A DNA stretch of 64,000 bases. Source: Chrysomallon squamiferum. Its lineage: Eukaryota; Mollusca; Gastropoda; Neomphalida; Peltospiridae. The notes under the pieces were generated by a model. That model did not search any database, had not been told where the DNA came from, and worked only from the letters and a program-made list of their open reading frames with translations. Location of the stretch: assembly GCA_012295275.1 (NCBI GenBank), contig CM022677.1, positions 15,350,970 to 15,414,969 of the forward strand. Reading direction: 5' to 3'. This document shows, in pieces, positions 48,886 through 60,131 of this stretch (its first letter is position 1; every line of letters starts with the position of its first letter). The position numbers and the translations under genes are program-made.

Positions 48886-48980
48886 CTTGCAGTTCTGTTG
48901 TTAGAAGACAGATCCTCCCAGGGGTGAGAAGTACAGGGTGTGGTGTGAACTCCACAGCTTCTGTCCAGTTTGTGAAGTTA
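48886..48980 (-). CDS. Candidate exon upstream of the MCC central exon, assignment uncertain
   Basis: Minus-strand frame NNFTNWTEAVEFTPHPVLL followed by TPGRICLLTTELQ, ending CAAG|gtgaag (gt at 48884-48885) in phase 1, which fits the next exon. It does not match the vertebrate MCC sequence. The P-x-PGRICL text faintly recalls GRAM/PH-type domains, but one exon is not enough. Start site not clear. Confidence 0.4.
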
Positions 48981-49716
48981 TTTATTTTGCATTACTGTTT
49001 AAAAAATGATGTGAAAGGATATTTCTACAGGGCGAAAAACATAAGCAAGGTTAAAAATAAGTTAAATTTATATCAGATGTCATAAAAAATAAGATGTCAC
49101 TGACTTATTCTGTGTGATTGTTTAAAAATGTCTTTGTTTTAGATGATTACCATAGGGCAAAACATGTAGGGTTAATAATCATGAAAAATATTGAATTATT
49201 GAGTTATTGTTAAAAATGTATTTCATTTGGAATGATTGTAGTTGGAAAACATTTCTAAATTTAAGAATCAGTTAAATTCACACTTGAGATTTTGAAAAAT
49301 ACTGTCAATGAATAATGTTATGTCAGTTTAATTCATTGTCAAGTGACATGACTGAATTATCACTAAAAAAAAAAAAATAAAAAATAAAAATAAAAAAATA
49401 AACAAATAAAAAAATCCTTAATAAATTAAAACACCATACTGGAAATTATGAAAATTATTGTCATTGAGTTATTCAGTATCAGTGCTCATTATTTTTCTTC
49501 ATATTTTTGCTCTACAGTTATGAGTCAAATAACAATTGTGAATTGAAACATTAATTCATTTATACTGGAAACTCTCAAAATATATTGTCAGCAAAAATTC
49601 AGTAAACTTGATACTAAATTACATATAGGAAATTATTTTTAATAAAAATAATAATAAAAATGAATGAATTAACAAATGCTTTACAACAGATTAAAATGAT
49701 GTTAAATGAGATTTAC

Positions 49717-49818
49717 CCCAAGGGAGGTAATTTCAGCACCAAGAATCTGTCTGTCTCCAGCACATTCTTCAGTTCTGCTATTTTAGCTACAGGAAACTGA
49801 TCACTGCCTGCAGTGGTC
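49717..49818 (-). CDS. MCC: MCC exon with a frameshift
   Basis: Acceptor aaatcacag (AG at 49819-49820), donor TTGGG|gtaaat (gt at 49715-49716). First part TTAGSDQFPVAKIAELKNVLETDR corresponds to the vertebrate NDIPIAKIAE region. After a one-base change near 49745 the other frame gives LGAEITSLG, matching vertebrate LGSEISSIG. Read straight through, the original frame gives LVLKLPPLG and then a stop just past the donor. One lost base (or four) explains it. Confidence 0.82.
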
Positions 49819-50330
49819 CTGTGATTTAATTAATATTAAATAAATAAATAAATATTTAAATAAATAATTAGATAAATACATAAATAAATAAATAATTAAC
49901 TAAATAAATAATTAAATAAATAAATAATTAAATAAATAATTAAATAATTAAATTAATAAATAAATAAACAAATCATTAAAAAATAAAAATAAAAAATAAA
50001 TAATAATAATAATGTACATATATACTTAAATAATAAATACACTATAAAATATTTTTAATAGGTAAATAAGCAGCAAATGGAAGTCATACAATAGAAACAA
50101 AAATATACAAAATAAAAAACAAAGTAATAATAATAATAATAATAATAAATAATAATAATAATAATATAATAAGTTTTTTCATATAATATATCCATTTTCA
50201 ATTCTTTATTTCCTGAATTTGTATATTCTCAAAGTTCCACTTATAAAAATAAACATAAACACAACAAACAAATATGTCTGTCTACACTGATTCCTTGGTT
50301 ACTAGGAATATAAGAAATGTTTGTTTATAC

Positions 50331-50754
50331 CTCTCTCCTGTTTTAGGATTCACTTGTGACTTTGTTGGTGTTGATGTTCGACTGTTCATGGGACTAGAAG
50401 ACAAATCTGTCAGAGGTAACATATTCAATATGGCTACGTAGCTGTATAAGTTCTATTTCCTGTCTGCCTATCTGTTCTTGTAGAGCATTGTTTTCTACTC
50501 GCAGTGAGTTCACCTCCTCCTGCAAGTACTCTGGGTCTGGGACCCTGTTAGGCGGAGGTGGAGGAGGTGGGTGGAATGGGACATTGCGTGGTTCTCGAGG
50601 TGGGATGGTGGGAGGAGATTCACTGCTGTCCTCGTTGTCTCCCAGTTTGTCATCGAGGTTGTCACTGTCGCCATTGTCTCTCAGCTGCTGCACACTGTTG
50701 TTGCCGATGCTCTGAAGGAGCTGACTTTCAGCGTTGTCTTTTTCAACGTCCTCC
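50331..50754 (-). CDS. MCC: MCC exon(s): acidic/Pro-rich linker, coiled coil, then frame change
   Basis: Starts after aatcag beside a 20-base T run (plus strand, 50759-50778). Frame: EDVEKDNAESQLLQSIGNNS, an acidic Asp/Asn stretch, PPTIPPREPRNVPFH, seven prolines, VPDPEYLQEEVNSLRVENNA, LQEQIGRQEIELIQLRSHIE, YVTSDR. It then breaks: the other frame continues LSSSPMNSRTSTPTKSQVNP KTGE to GAG|gtataa (gt at 50329-50330). The second part matches the vertebrate SSPGRLTST..NPSTGE region, but about 20 residues of coiled coil expected between the two are absent. The Pro-rich insert is not in vertebrate MCC. Confidence 0.8.
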
Positions 50755-51003
50755 CTGATTTTTTTTTTTTTTTTTTTAATTCCTTCTAACAGTATGTAAA
50801 TGAGAAAAATTTAACATTTTAAAAAGTCATTGTAATTTAATAATTAAATCCCAAACATTATATTATTTATATATAATATAATAGCTATTTATACTGTAAA
50901 TTAAAATTAATAAACTTTTAAAACAATTGAATGTCTATTGAAAAATAGACTAAATAATCATTAACTGCACAGTCAAAAAATAAATATAAAAGTAGCTGGT
51001 TAC

Positions 51004-51095
51004 CAGGACTCGCAGATTGGGAGCCATTTGTATTATTCTCGTTGATACTTCCTCCATTATTGCTTTTGTCCAAGTCTTCAAACTCATCTTCTTTT
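51004..51095 (-). CDS. MCC: MCC exon, acidic linker
   Basis: Acceptor catctatgtag (AG at 51096-51097), donor CCTG|gtaacc (gt at 51002-51003). Reads KEDEFEDLDKSNNGGSINEN then NTNGSQSASPG, comparable to the vertebrate REEDEYSEL..SQSQ region. It ends in phase 1 while the next exon (50754) would need phase 2. Confidence 0.7.
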
Positions 51096-51723
51096 CTACA
51101 TAGATGTGAAAAAAAAAAAGAAGACAATGTTCAAACGTCTTTACTCATTTCTGGAATTTGGTATTTTCAACAAATTCCTAGAAGTTATTTCTTAATTTTT
51201 CATTAAACACAATGAAGAACAACAAGCTAAAGGTAAAATTTTATATCTGAATAATGACAAAATACTATGTTTCATTTTGTTTCTGACATATATACTACTG
51301 TTTCATTATGCATTAAAAACAGTGAAGAACAGCAAACACATGGTATTATTTTACATCTGAATAAAGACAATAAAGCTATTTGTCTGATTAATAAAACATC
51401 ATAAATATATAATCAAATAAATACATAACCAAAAAAGGAAGCAAGTTAATAAATAATAAGATAAAACTCTTTTATTGATTTAAATTTAATTATCACATTA
51501 ACATAAATGTTTTCTAAATCTTTACCAGAAAGATAGCCTGAATAACTTTAAATCATCACCAAGAGTTGTTGCCAAACATGTTATTTTCTAGCCAGGCTAT
51601 CTTCTTATTACTGTTACCAGAATAACAACATTAAAAGTACGCTGGATATTTAATTTCACAGTTTAATGTAGGATAAAAATAATAATACTAAAACAACAAA
51701 AACAAACAACAAAAAATTCTTAC

Positions 51724-51820
51724 CTGACATTTAGTCAGTTGTTTTTTCTAACTGATCTCTTTCATGTGCCAACCTGTTGTTCAGCTTGATTATCTCCCCT
51801 TTCAGAAAGTTCTAGGCCAC
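51724..51820 (-). CDS. MCC: MCC exon with a deletion and a one-base insertion
   Basis: Acceptor ccagcttccccag (AG at 51821-51822), donor GTCAG|gtaaga (gt at 51722-51723). The frame in phase with the upstream exon gives GGLELSE; a different frame then gives LKGEIIKLNNRLAHERDQLE, matching vertebrate LKGDIVELNKRL. About eight residues expected between ELSE and LKGE are missing. Near the end a six-T run (plus strand 51742-51747) puts the tail out of frame; five T would restore EKQLTKCQ. Confidence 0.8.
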
Positions 51821-51960
51821 CTGGGGAAGCTGGGGAAGAAAAGAAAGAATTTGAAATTAGTATAGTATGTAACCAAATTAAACATATTTTTGTGAATTTT
51901 CTTGATTCAGTCCATTTTATCATTCTTAAAGCTAATTAATGTAAAATTTTTGATAATGTA

Positions 51961-51994
<34 letters not shown>

Positions 51995-53099
51995 GTTTTA
52001 ATAAACTAAATATTTAAAAATAAAATAAAATACTAAAATATGCTATTCATTTCAGAAGACTCTGCTACCTGCAAAATTAAACACTGGAAAAACAAACATA
52101 TAATAAGAATTTCTTACCAGAATAATTAATTTAACAAACAATTTTCAAATTTAATTCAAGAACAAAAAGTCTGTTCTCTACTTTATGTATCTAATTCAAC
52201 AACTGAATAATCCACTAGATTACAGTGTCAGCAAGTCTCCACCAATGAAATTCCATCAATCTAACACCTCATTTGCATATGACCTACTTTTTATTTGTAA
52301 ACCTATTTGTAGAAATGTAAAACCGACTGTACTTTGATTGAGCTTTTAAAATAGTGCTGATTATAGATATTTTCATTTAAAAAAACAAATAAATAAATAA
52401 TAATTAATTTTACATGTAGACAAACACACACGAATATATGCACACACAGACATAAATGGGGGAGGGGGGCGAGAGCAACCTACTGGACCACACTTACCTT
52501 TAACAACAAATCTACCATGACAACAATTAATACTGACAGCTACATCAATCAACAGACAGAAATGAGTCACAGTTACCTGAGTGTGGCCTCTGACAGACCT
52601 GCAGACACACAACAAAATGTACACAGTGATAAAACTCAAGTCATTAGCATGCAGCTACTGCAGTGTCCATCACCATAGAAACTCTACCCAGTTCTGATAT
52701 CTCACAAAACATGAAAACTATCAGGAACTACATGAAGAAAATTGTAAACACAGCCCAGTAAAATTAAATAGTTTCAACAAAAGAATATCTATTAACACAA
52801 AACATATCTCTCACATGATAAACACCTAAACCAGGTCTTTCCATTCTTGTTTGTCTTAATGATGACACATTCACCTTCACCAGTGTGTCCAGTTCACCAC
52901 TGATTTAACACTAACAGCAAACACACTGCAGCACCGAGTCAATGAGAAATTCTAAATGAGTTGAATTGTGACCACCAGGCTACACTCACAAATTACTATA
53001 GCTAGAAAACCTTCTCAAATAACTCAATATTTACACCCAAATGGGAAGAATTCTACAAAGCATGGAAATATATTGAACAAAGAAAGACAAATGAAACTG

Positions 53100-53686
53100 A
53101 CACACATTGCACTTCACGTACCAACATGACAGACTCGGCTGTCACTAAACACAAAACTAAAACCAAAAACTGCACTAACAAAATATCCACTGAGTGGTGG
53201 ACTGAGCTTATTGGAAATAAATAAATACAGAAGACAACATAATTTTTTTTTTTTAAATCCAAAAATAAAATCAGTCCACATTTGAAAAATACAAAATAGT
53301 TAAAAACTTGAGTAATAATACTTGGTCTTTTTAATGTAACTTGATAAACAGGAAAGATACCAACAGACTGGAAACTTGCATAAACCTTACAAATACCATT
53401 CACTACCAATCAACTACAGAACAGTTACACTAACTTACACACATGTAAAACACACACCTGAACAAACACTTAAAAAACAATAATTTAACAAGTAAATAAC
53501 AAAACAATAAAAAAGTTTACTAAATTCCATTCAGTAAATAAAAAATTAAAAAATTACAGTATTCATAGATTTCTGCTGTGCAGGCAGATCTCTAAACAAC
53601 CAAATACAAACAAACCTAAACAACTTGAATGACTGCCTTTAAACTGAGAGATAAAGATTTCACTTAGACAGCATCCCTCCTCTCTA

Positions 53687-53722
<36 letters not shown>

Positions 53723-54420
53723 TAACAGCAAAATAACACTAAAAATAGATAACCATTTAATAATAAAGAAAATCATTCAAATTTTTGGTAGTCACATTCA
53801 ACAGCCATGTACAGAAGATAGTCACATCTTGTAAAAACTTTTACCAAGCATCACACTGCCTGACAGTCTCATGTTAGAATAAAATATACAAACACTTGAA
53901 ATACAGATAAAAACCACAGATACTAAAATACTGTGTTAAAATCCACTCTCAGTAATAAACATCTCATGAAAGAGTTAGGCCCTGATCAACCATTTAAAAC
54001 TCACTTTTCACATAATTTTTAAACATCAGTCAGCCATATTGAAATGTTGCAATCAGCAAATAGTAAAGAAATAAAATCAACATTAGTTACACCTTTCATC
54101 ATCAAAACCCAAAATCATATTAGTAACAAACTAAATAAAAACCTTACCAAACTGAGAATCAACTACTCCACCAATCTAAACACAATCAAAATCAAATATA
54201 AAATAAACACAACACTAAACTGTAGCTATGGAATTTCTGAAACCATGAAACATTACTTATTTCTCTGTCCACATTTTTCCAGTGAACACCTAATGCTACA
54301 TGACACATTCAATGAATTAAACAATGAATTAAACATTGAATTTACATTTAAAAACATCTTGATAGCAACGGTGAAAAACTGAGAGCCAAACTTTAATTCA
54401 AACAAATAAATAGACACAAA
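53100..54420 (+). mobile_element. Decayed LINE of the same family as 1-1832, antisense inside the MCC intron
   Basis: In order: WWTEL (near 53188), a YRTVTLT-like RT motif from ccaatcaactacagaac (near 53405), a stretch parallel to the LINE FADD region (gcaggcagatc, near 53580), the FxxFGSHIQQ-like stretch (near 53775) equivalent to FKFLGVTFDSQ, and at 54044-54382 an open frame with LRINYSTNLN, ISETMKHYLFLCPHFSSEH and IEFTFKNI. The last strings match 1540-1760 closely (ISETMKHYLF in place of LSETMKHYLF). RNase H is missing and several frameshifts are present. A 33-A run (53690-53722) interrupts it. An old, dead copy. Confidence 0.85.
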
Positions 54421-54543
54421 TGTTTTACTAAATAAATTCAAAAAGATAACATAAAATAGAACAGACACAGGTTAAACAAAAAGCAAATACTCCAAAAGAA
54501 AATAATTATATAAATTATTTAATTAATAGATTTACTGACTCAC

Positions 54544-54656
54544 CAGCTGATAGATTTGCTGACAGTTTCAGAACATATTTTAAAAGTTCAACATTTTCTT
54601 GACACAAGGAAGTAAACTGGTTCTGGCTGGTTTGGGCTGTTTGGAATGTAAACTTT
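54544..54656 (-). CDS. Candidate MCC-locus exon, N-terminal side
   Basis: Acceptor tcagtacag (AG at 54657-54658), donor CAGCTG|gtgagt (gt at 54542-54543). Open frame KFTFQTAQTSQNQFTSLCQE then NVELLKYVLKLSANLSAG in phase 1, which fits the start of the 51820 exon (Gly codon G|GT). Helical. Vertebrate MCC has nothing clearly similar that I recognise, so the assignment rests on position and phase. Confidence 0.55.
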
Positions 54657-54891
54657 CTGTACTGACAAATGAAACTGAAGAAGATAATTAGCTTTTTCAT
54701 AAAAATAAAAATAAAAACAAAATTTAAAATAATAAACAAAAACATACTCCAATATAAAAATCAATTAATCTATGAATTAATACAATATCCTTAAAATTAT
54801 ATTTACTCCTTTAAATATGTTTCAGAACTGATTCCAGTAAATATCACTTAATGTGTTAGAAAAAGTACACATTATTCAAATGAATTCTTAC

Positions 54892-55020
54892 CCTGTGCAA
54901 TAGCAGTCTGTTGATACTCCCTCCAAAGTGAAGATTTAGTCTCACATGTAGACAGTATTTTCAAATTACTCCCTTTGAATCCAGCGACTGATTCAGACAA
55001 AATTAATCATAATCTTGATG
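54892..55020 (-). CDS. Candidate exon upstream of MCC, unassigned
   Basis: Minus-strand frame ESVAGFKGSNLKILSTCETK then SSLWREYQQTAIAQG ending CAGG|gtaaga (gt at 54890-54891). A possible acceptor is tgaatcag near 54996. Its phase does not fit the next exon at 54656. Family unknown. Confidence 0.4.
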
Positions 55021-55062
55021 AACATGCTACAGAAATTGAACTATCCTTTCTCTGTCTTCACC

Positions 55063-55172
55063 TGTAAAGGTGTGTGAATTAATTTTCTTCTGCCAGATTT
55101 CTTTTCTCTCTCAGAGTTACCCCATTCAGTCTGCAATGCTTCAATAAAGCTGTGAGTTTGTTCTGACTAATG
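55063..55172 (-). pseudogene. Candidate exon with an in-frame TAA, unassigned
   Basis: Acceptor gtttacag (AG at 55173-55174), strong donor TTTACAG|gtgaag. Frame ISQNKLTALLKHCRLNGVTL, REKRNLAEEN, TAA, FTHLYR. Leucine-rich helix. One more exon-like frame with a single stop, as in the rest of the locus. Confidence 0.4.
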
Positions 55173-55689
55173 CTGTAAACAAACAATAAAAGATATAAGC
55201 AGACACCAGTACCCCCCCCCAAACACACACATCCAAATGTCCTCTATACAAATGAAGGAGAAATTACAAATTAACTGCTGCTTAAACAGGGAAAATACTA
55301 ATGAAAAAACCATTACAAATTCTCTCTGCATTCTTCATTGGAGTGCTTTGAAGAACTCCCAGAAATATCATATCTTTTTCAGCAGAAAAAAAAAAAAAAA
55401 AGATCCGAATTCTTATAATACTTATACAGTGGTAAATTATTTGAAATAACTGTCCTAATTCAGATGACAAAAATTCTTATTTATAAAAATCATTTTAATG
55501 AGTCTTGTTTATCCAGATAAAATATATTACAACTGATTTGACACTTAAAATGTTCTTATTTCCATAGTTAATTCTATCACAGTCACTAACATGAATAAAT
55601 AATATTATTTTAGAAAAATTACTTTTTTCTTCTTCTTCTTATGATTATCTATTACTGACATTTTCAACTTGAGACAAATGTCATACTTT

Positions 55690-55925
55690 TGAAGCTGATG
55701 ATTATGCACGTTATGTCAGTAAGCACAAGGCTGGAAATTAAAAAAAGCAACATTATAGTTGAGTCGCCTAAAAAGTATTTTTTGGATCATCATTTTTTTT
55801 CTGTAAGTTATAACACAAGAGCCACTATTAATAATTTTGTAGCAAATATGTATGTCACATAAACGATTTGTTCGTAGTTCGATAATTTAAAAGTATCGGC
55901 ATACCTTAATTTGTCAACATCTAAA
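55690..55925 (-). repeat. Dispersed repeat copy (gtcgcc-type), minus orientation
   Basis: The reverse complement contains gccgatacttttaaattatc, gaactac, ggctcttgtgttataactta and ggcgact in the same order as 19.9-20.07 kb and 56.42-56.63 kb. Confidence 0.65.
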
Positions 55926-56033
55926 ATGAAATACGAAAATTCTTTATTAATTAAAATCGCCACAAAAATGTAGTCCTAGTTATACAAATCAGCTGGTAAG
56001 ACATTTTCAAACAAACCTTGACAAAAATGGAAT

Positions 56034-56037
<4 letters not shown>

Positions 56038-56086
<49 letters not shown>

Positions 56087-56088
56087 TT
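56038..56088. repeat. (AAT)n repeat
   Basis: About 16 units. Confidence 0.96.
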
Positions 56089-56177
56089 ATAGTATTAAAC
56101 GCTTGGATTTTTCAAAAGAAATAAAAATTAAAGGAAAGCAACGTGAAATGACAGTCAGTAAAGTTTAGCTTGTGAAA

Positions 56178-56405
56178 ACGAAAAACAATAGCAAATACAA
56201 GTTATCTTCCATGGTAACTTGTTCCGTTAACCAACCGATAATTATTAACGTAACGCTCTAAAAGTTCGCTAAATTTGCTCGTTGGTTTCACTTTAGCCAA
56301 TTAAAGGTGGAATTGAAAAGGAAAAACAATAGCAAACAATTAGTTTCAGAGTTATCTCCTGTGTTAACGTGTTCCGTTAACCAACCGATAATCCTTTAAC
56401 GTACT
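56178..56405 (+). repeat. Two-copy direct repeat, offset about 140 bp
   Basis: aaaaacaatagcaaa, agttatctcc, and gttccgttaaccaaccgata occur in order at 56178-56255 and again at 56320-56402. Confidence 0.8.
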
Positions 56406-56414
56406 GTTTATAAA

Positions 56415-56655
56415 TAGATGTTAGCAAATTATGTAAGCCGATACGTCCAACTTATGGAACTATGGGCACTCATTTTATTTCGATAAAATTATTATAAAAT
56501 TATTATCTTGTGTTGTAACTTTTAGCAAAAAACAGGTCACCCAAATAATATTTTTTGGGGCGACTAACCATAATATTTCTTACATCCAAATCAACTAAAC
56601 GGAACCTTGGTCGCATTTGGTGATCTGGCGACTGGCCATTTCGAGACCTGCATAA
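56415..56655 (+). repeat. Dispersed repeat copy (gtcgcc-type), plus orientation
   Basis: gatgttagcaaatt, gtaagccgatacgtccaa, atcttgtgttgtaactt, ggggcgact and aacggaaccttggtcgca match 19.9-20.07 kb in order. Together with the minus copy at 55.7 kb it forms an inverted pair around 56.15 kb. Confidence 0.7.
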
Positions 56656-57066
56656 TTATCTCTCATATTAGGAAATCTGTTTGTAATATATAAACTGTTA
56701 TTTTAATACTGTTTAAATATTTCAGTCAGAAGATGTGACTAATTGCACCTCAGAAAAATGTCCACAGTTATTGGATTCAAAAGATATAGTGAATACTGAG
56801 TACTGTAACAGCTACTGTAACATTTTCAGATACCCAGTCTGATGATCTTCCAGACGACATAGGACATAGACCCCTCTGTCACAGCCGTAACCCAGCATTA
56901 AATTCTCCTAAATATCTCCGCGATATGATTATCAGTGCTGTTAACCATAAGTGAGAATGTTGATCCAGTGATCAGTTCTCCCCTTCCATTTACTTGTTGT
57001 CCTTTTATTGAGACAGAGCAGGATGTGAATCTGACACCTGATGCAGAAGAGATACTGTATTATTAT

Positions 57067-57069
<3 letters not shown>

Positions 57070-57108
<39 letters not shown>
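57070..57108. repeat. (TG)n repeat
   Basis: About 18 units. Confidence 0.96.
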
Positions 57109-57111
<3 letters not shown>

Positions 57112-57249
57112 GTCTTTGCAAAGAATAAATATTTCGAGCTGATATTATTCTATTGTAAAAATATAGTTTAAGCGCATTTTAGGTATTTTCTCACAACAGA
57201 ATGTTAGAAGTCGAGTCAAACAGAGAGAGTAGTAATTTTACATCTCTAT

Positions 57250-57335
57250 AATTACTTCTGAATAGAAGGTGTGGCTGGGATTTGATCTCAAAGCCTGTTA
57301 ATATTTGGATGATAGCACTCACTGTTAAAAGATTT
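57250..57335 (-). repeat. tRNA-like fragment, possible SINE head
   Basis: On the minus strand aacagtgagtgctatca resembles an A box, and 30 bases later gagatcaaatcccagcc carries a B box (GATCAAATCCC versus GGTTCAAATCC). Spacing fits a tRNA-derived promoter, but stems are poor, so it is not a functional tRNA gene. Confidence 0.4.
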
Positions 57336-57517
57336 TGTTTGCGTTACTATTGCAGAATGATTAATGACTGACTGTGAGGAAATGTGTCAGTTTATGTAGT
57401 GTCTCAGGCAAAAGCCAGAATGTTATTGGTTTTTTGTACTTTTTCTTTTTGTCCTCATTTTTCTGTTTCACTTATACATGTTTTTTCCTCATTGAAAATC
57501 TACGTCACTCCATTTGT

Positions 57518-57587
57518 TGTTGTTGTTGTTTGTTGTTTTTTTTGCCATCAGTTTCTTTTTCCTTGGATTATTGTTATTATTATTATT

Positions 57588-57624
<37 letters not shown>

Positions 57625-57680
57625 TTTATATTATTCTTATTGTTTTTAATTATTGTTATTACTATTATTATTATTTACTT
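57518..57680. repeat. (TTG)n and (ATT)n repeats
   Basis: TTG block 57586-57620 flanked by ATT blocks; frames across it are repeat artefacts. Confidence 0.92.
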
Positions 57681-57759
57681 TTATTACTATTAGTTATTTT
57701 TTAAAATAAATATAATTTTTTCCGTTTCTGTTCTTGCCTCGTTTTTTTCATTATTAATG

Positions 57760-58293
57760 CATTTTTGAGATAAATTTGAATGAACTTTTATGATTCAATA
57801 AACGTCTCTTCTAAAATCTTTGAACACATTTCCGTAACAGTAATCAAAATATTCCAGTGAAGAAATTTGTGAATGTTGTTTATAATTTTCATTACATACA
57901 CTTTATTAATCTTGAACTCAGTAGTCTCAGAAAATCTGTGCTGTGTTGGTTAAACAAGTGCACACTTCAGCATCAAACCTGTCTCTGAAAATATATCCTT
58001 TTTCATAGAACATGATTATTGTAAACACTCATGTGAAAACAACTGTGATTTCTTCAAGTGAGGATAATGTAAATTCTCTTAACCCACTTGATCGCTGACT
58101 CTAAATCATAAAACAAAAGACTTGAATTGATATAAGGAACATGTTTTTATTAGTTTACGTAAATTTCGATAAAAATATTGAGTCCTTTTTTCACATGCGC
58201 AGTTTACAAAAGGCATTTTTCTTACACATTCATATTCACAAAATTAATTTAAATAGGATCATTTAACATTTTTATACAGACAGATACATATGG

Positions 58294-58329
<36 letters not shown>

Positions 58330-58773
58330 CTACACACACACACACACAGATTGCCCATATACATTTTCCTCCTATATTTTTCGGTGATAATGCTTTTAGA
58401 ATTAATGTTTGGTCTTTATTCAGAAACCTGAAAAACGCCTTCAGCTAACAATACGGCCGTTTTTACGACGAAACCGAGATTGAGAGAAATGTTTTAACGT
58501 TTGTTATGAATTTACCAGTCCTCTGATCAAAAACAATTCTGGGCCTCAGAGAAAGGAAATATTTTATTATAACCTATATTAACGTTGTTTTTTGATAATT
58601 TCATATTTTGAATAATTTTGTAAAGTTAACGTAAGCTAGAAGCTTAATATCTCCGCTTCACATCTAAATATGAATATCCTCTTGAGACATTTATATTAAT
58701 ATTAAAATTATGCTGATGTTGTTAAAATTTTATTTTTTATTATTGGTACAATTAGTGTACAGTTATCAAACAA

Positions 58774-58808
<35 letters not shown>

Positions 58809-60090
58809 ATATTTTTTCGGTAATGTTGTTAGGTTCTCAAGTCAATATACTAATAGTAAAAGTGAAGCTGTAATATTAAGGCGGTACATTTTTTTTCAAG
58901 ATTAATGTCCTTATCGTATACTGAACAATTATGGTCTTTATTAATACTATATTTATTATTGTATTGATATTATTGAAAATTAACTGTGCACCTTTCAGTG
59001 TCACAATGTGATAGTTTGTTTTATGACAGCAGTAACATGACATTCCGCGACACAATTTACATCTCTCCCTACATGAAATTACATGATTAATCTAAAATTC
59101 AAATTTATCAAATTATGTAATTAAGAATATATCAGATTTTTTTTTTAAACACTGAGAAAAGTAAGTTAATCTAGAATGAAATTCCATGTTTATTTAATAA
59201 TTTAACTGATAATCTCTAATTAATGTAACTTTAATTTCTCATATAAATAATACAGACGTTATAAAACTTGCGTCTTATTTTGTTATCGATGGGTAACATT
59301 ATCTGTGAGAACAGCAATATTCTTTAGTTAAATGTGGTTTTATAAAAGTTCACGATTTCCCATGTAATTTATGTTATAAATAAATCAGTTTATTATTATT
59401 ATTATCATTATTATATACTTTTTTAAAAAGAAGTATTTAGTTTTTATCTCGACAGAAACAATACACTAAGAATAAATCTGATTTCTCTGATAACTTTACG
59501 AGGCCTAATAAAAAATTTGAAGTAATTTTTATATCCGCACTCAGAACAATTCTAATGAAACTAAGAGAATAGCGTCAGACATATACAGGAAGCTTCCGTT
59601 TTTACAGAAAAATAAAAATATTAAGGTGTTATTACTGTTGTTGTTATTTAGCTGTTGACAAATATGGTGTCTGCTTCACTGACTCATTGATAATTATATA
59701 TCAACCAGATAAAAATAACGTAGTGTTTTTATTAAGAAAATACACTATTTACATTGATAATTTTACGGTGCTTAATTTTTACACGTCATCACTGACTAAC
59801 TAGTATTACATGTTATTAGCTTGATCCACGGATTATACTGAATGGTTGGAGTCACCGCTACTCTCTAACTATGAACGTTCTGTGTAACACAATGTAACTA
59901 AACTACCGCATAAACTACTACAGAAATAGTTGACACGTTATTAAAATGTATTTTTGTAACTCAGTGGTAAAAGTATCAGTGCAAATAGCGTTATCCTTAA
60001 GTAAAACTGACAGCTTATTTTTACTTGTTTATAATTATATGATTTATAGTGTAAATAGCGGTATCCTTAATTAAAAATATCGCCTTATTT
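57760..60090 (-). repeat. Right arm of the widely spaced inverted repeat
   Basis: Reverse complement of 4.56-7.93 kb, block by block as given for the left arm. Good matching strings include ctcacttgaagaaatcac (left) versus gtgatttcttcaagtgag (58047), and gtgtcgcggaatgtcatg (left, 6358) versus catgacattccgcgacac (59036). One segment near 59.71-59.78 kb matches the left arm (4918-4985) in the direct, not inverted, sense. Confidence 0.8.
58770..58812. repeat. (AAAT)n repeat
   Basis: About ten units inside the right arm, absent from the left arm. Confidence 0.95.
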
Positions 60091-60129
60091 TTTTATTAAC
60101 TGAATACAAACTATGACAGGGTCATATCA

Positions 60130-60131
<2 letters not shown>

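Larger units (their letters stand above)
46180..54656 (-). pseudogene. MCC: MCC locus (colorectal mutant cancer protein), broken, intron-containing
   Basis: At least seven minus-strand segments match the order of vertebrate MCC, a coiled-coil scaffold at cell junctions that restrains Wnt/beta-catenin signalling and binds PDZ proteins such as Scribble. Matching landmarks: LKGEIIKLNNRLAHERDQLE, the AKIAE segment, FTKLDEQRL..YIQSLKNDRA, QRLDLENAVLMQELMAMK, EIRHQQSAEFVSDLKRAN and the C-terminal TNETSL. Splice sites are mostly good, so this is not a processed copy. Lesions: in-frame TGA (46348-46350), frameshifts near 49745, 50400 and 51745, an apparent deletion near 51803, a phase mismatch between 51004 and 50754, and no trace of the MCC coiled-coil exons expected between 47329 and 48264 or most of those between 48490 and 49717. 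An antisense LINE sits in the intron at 53.1-54.4 kb. Either a decayed duplicate or an error-rich assembly. Confidence 0.85.

Noticed and set aside
50488-50789. Plus-strand Gly-rich frames opposite the MCC exon
   Set aside because: Complement of the proline-rich MCC coding sequence; no motif of their own.
52373-52639. 88-residue minus-strand frame as an MCC exon
   Set aside because: No match to MCC, no matching splice phases, and it crosses simple repeats.
57374-57704. Frames with poly-Cys or poly-Val
   Set aside because: Products of a TTG/ATT triplet repeat; no independent coding signal.
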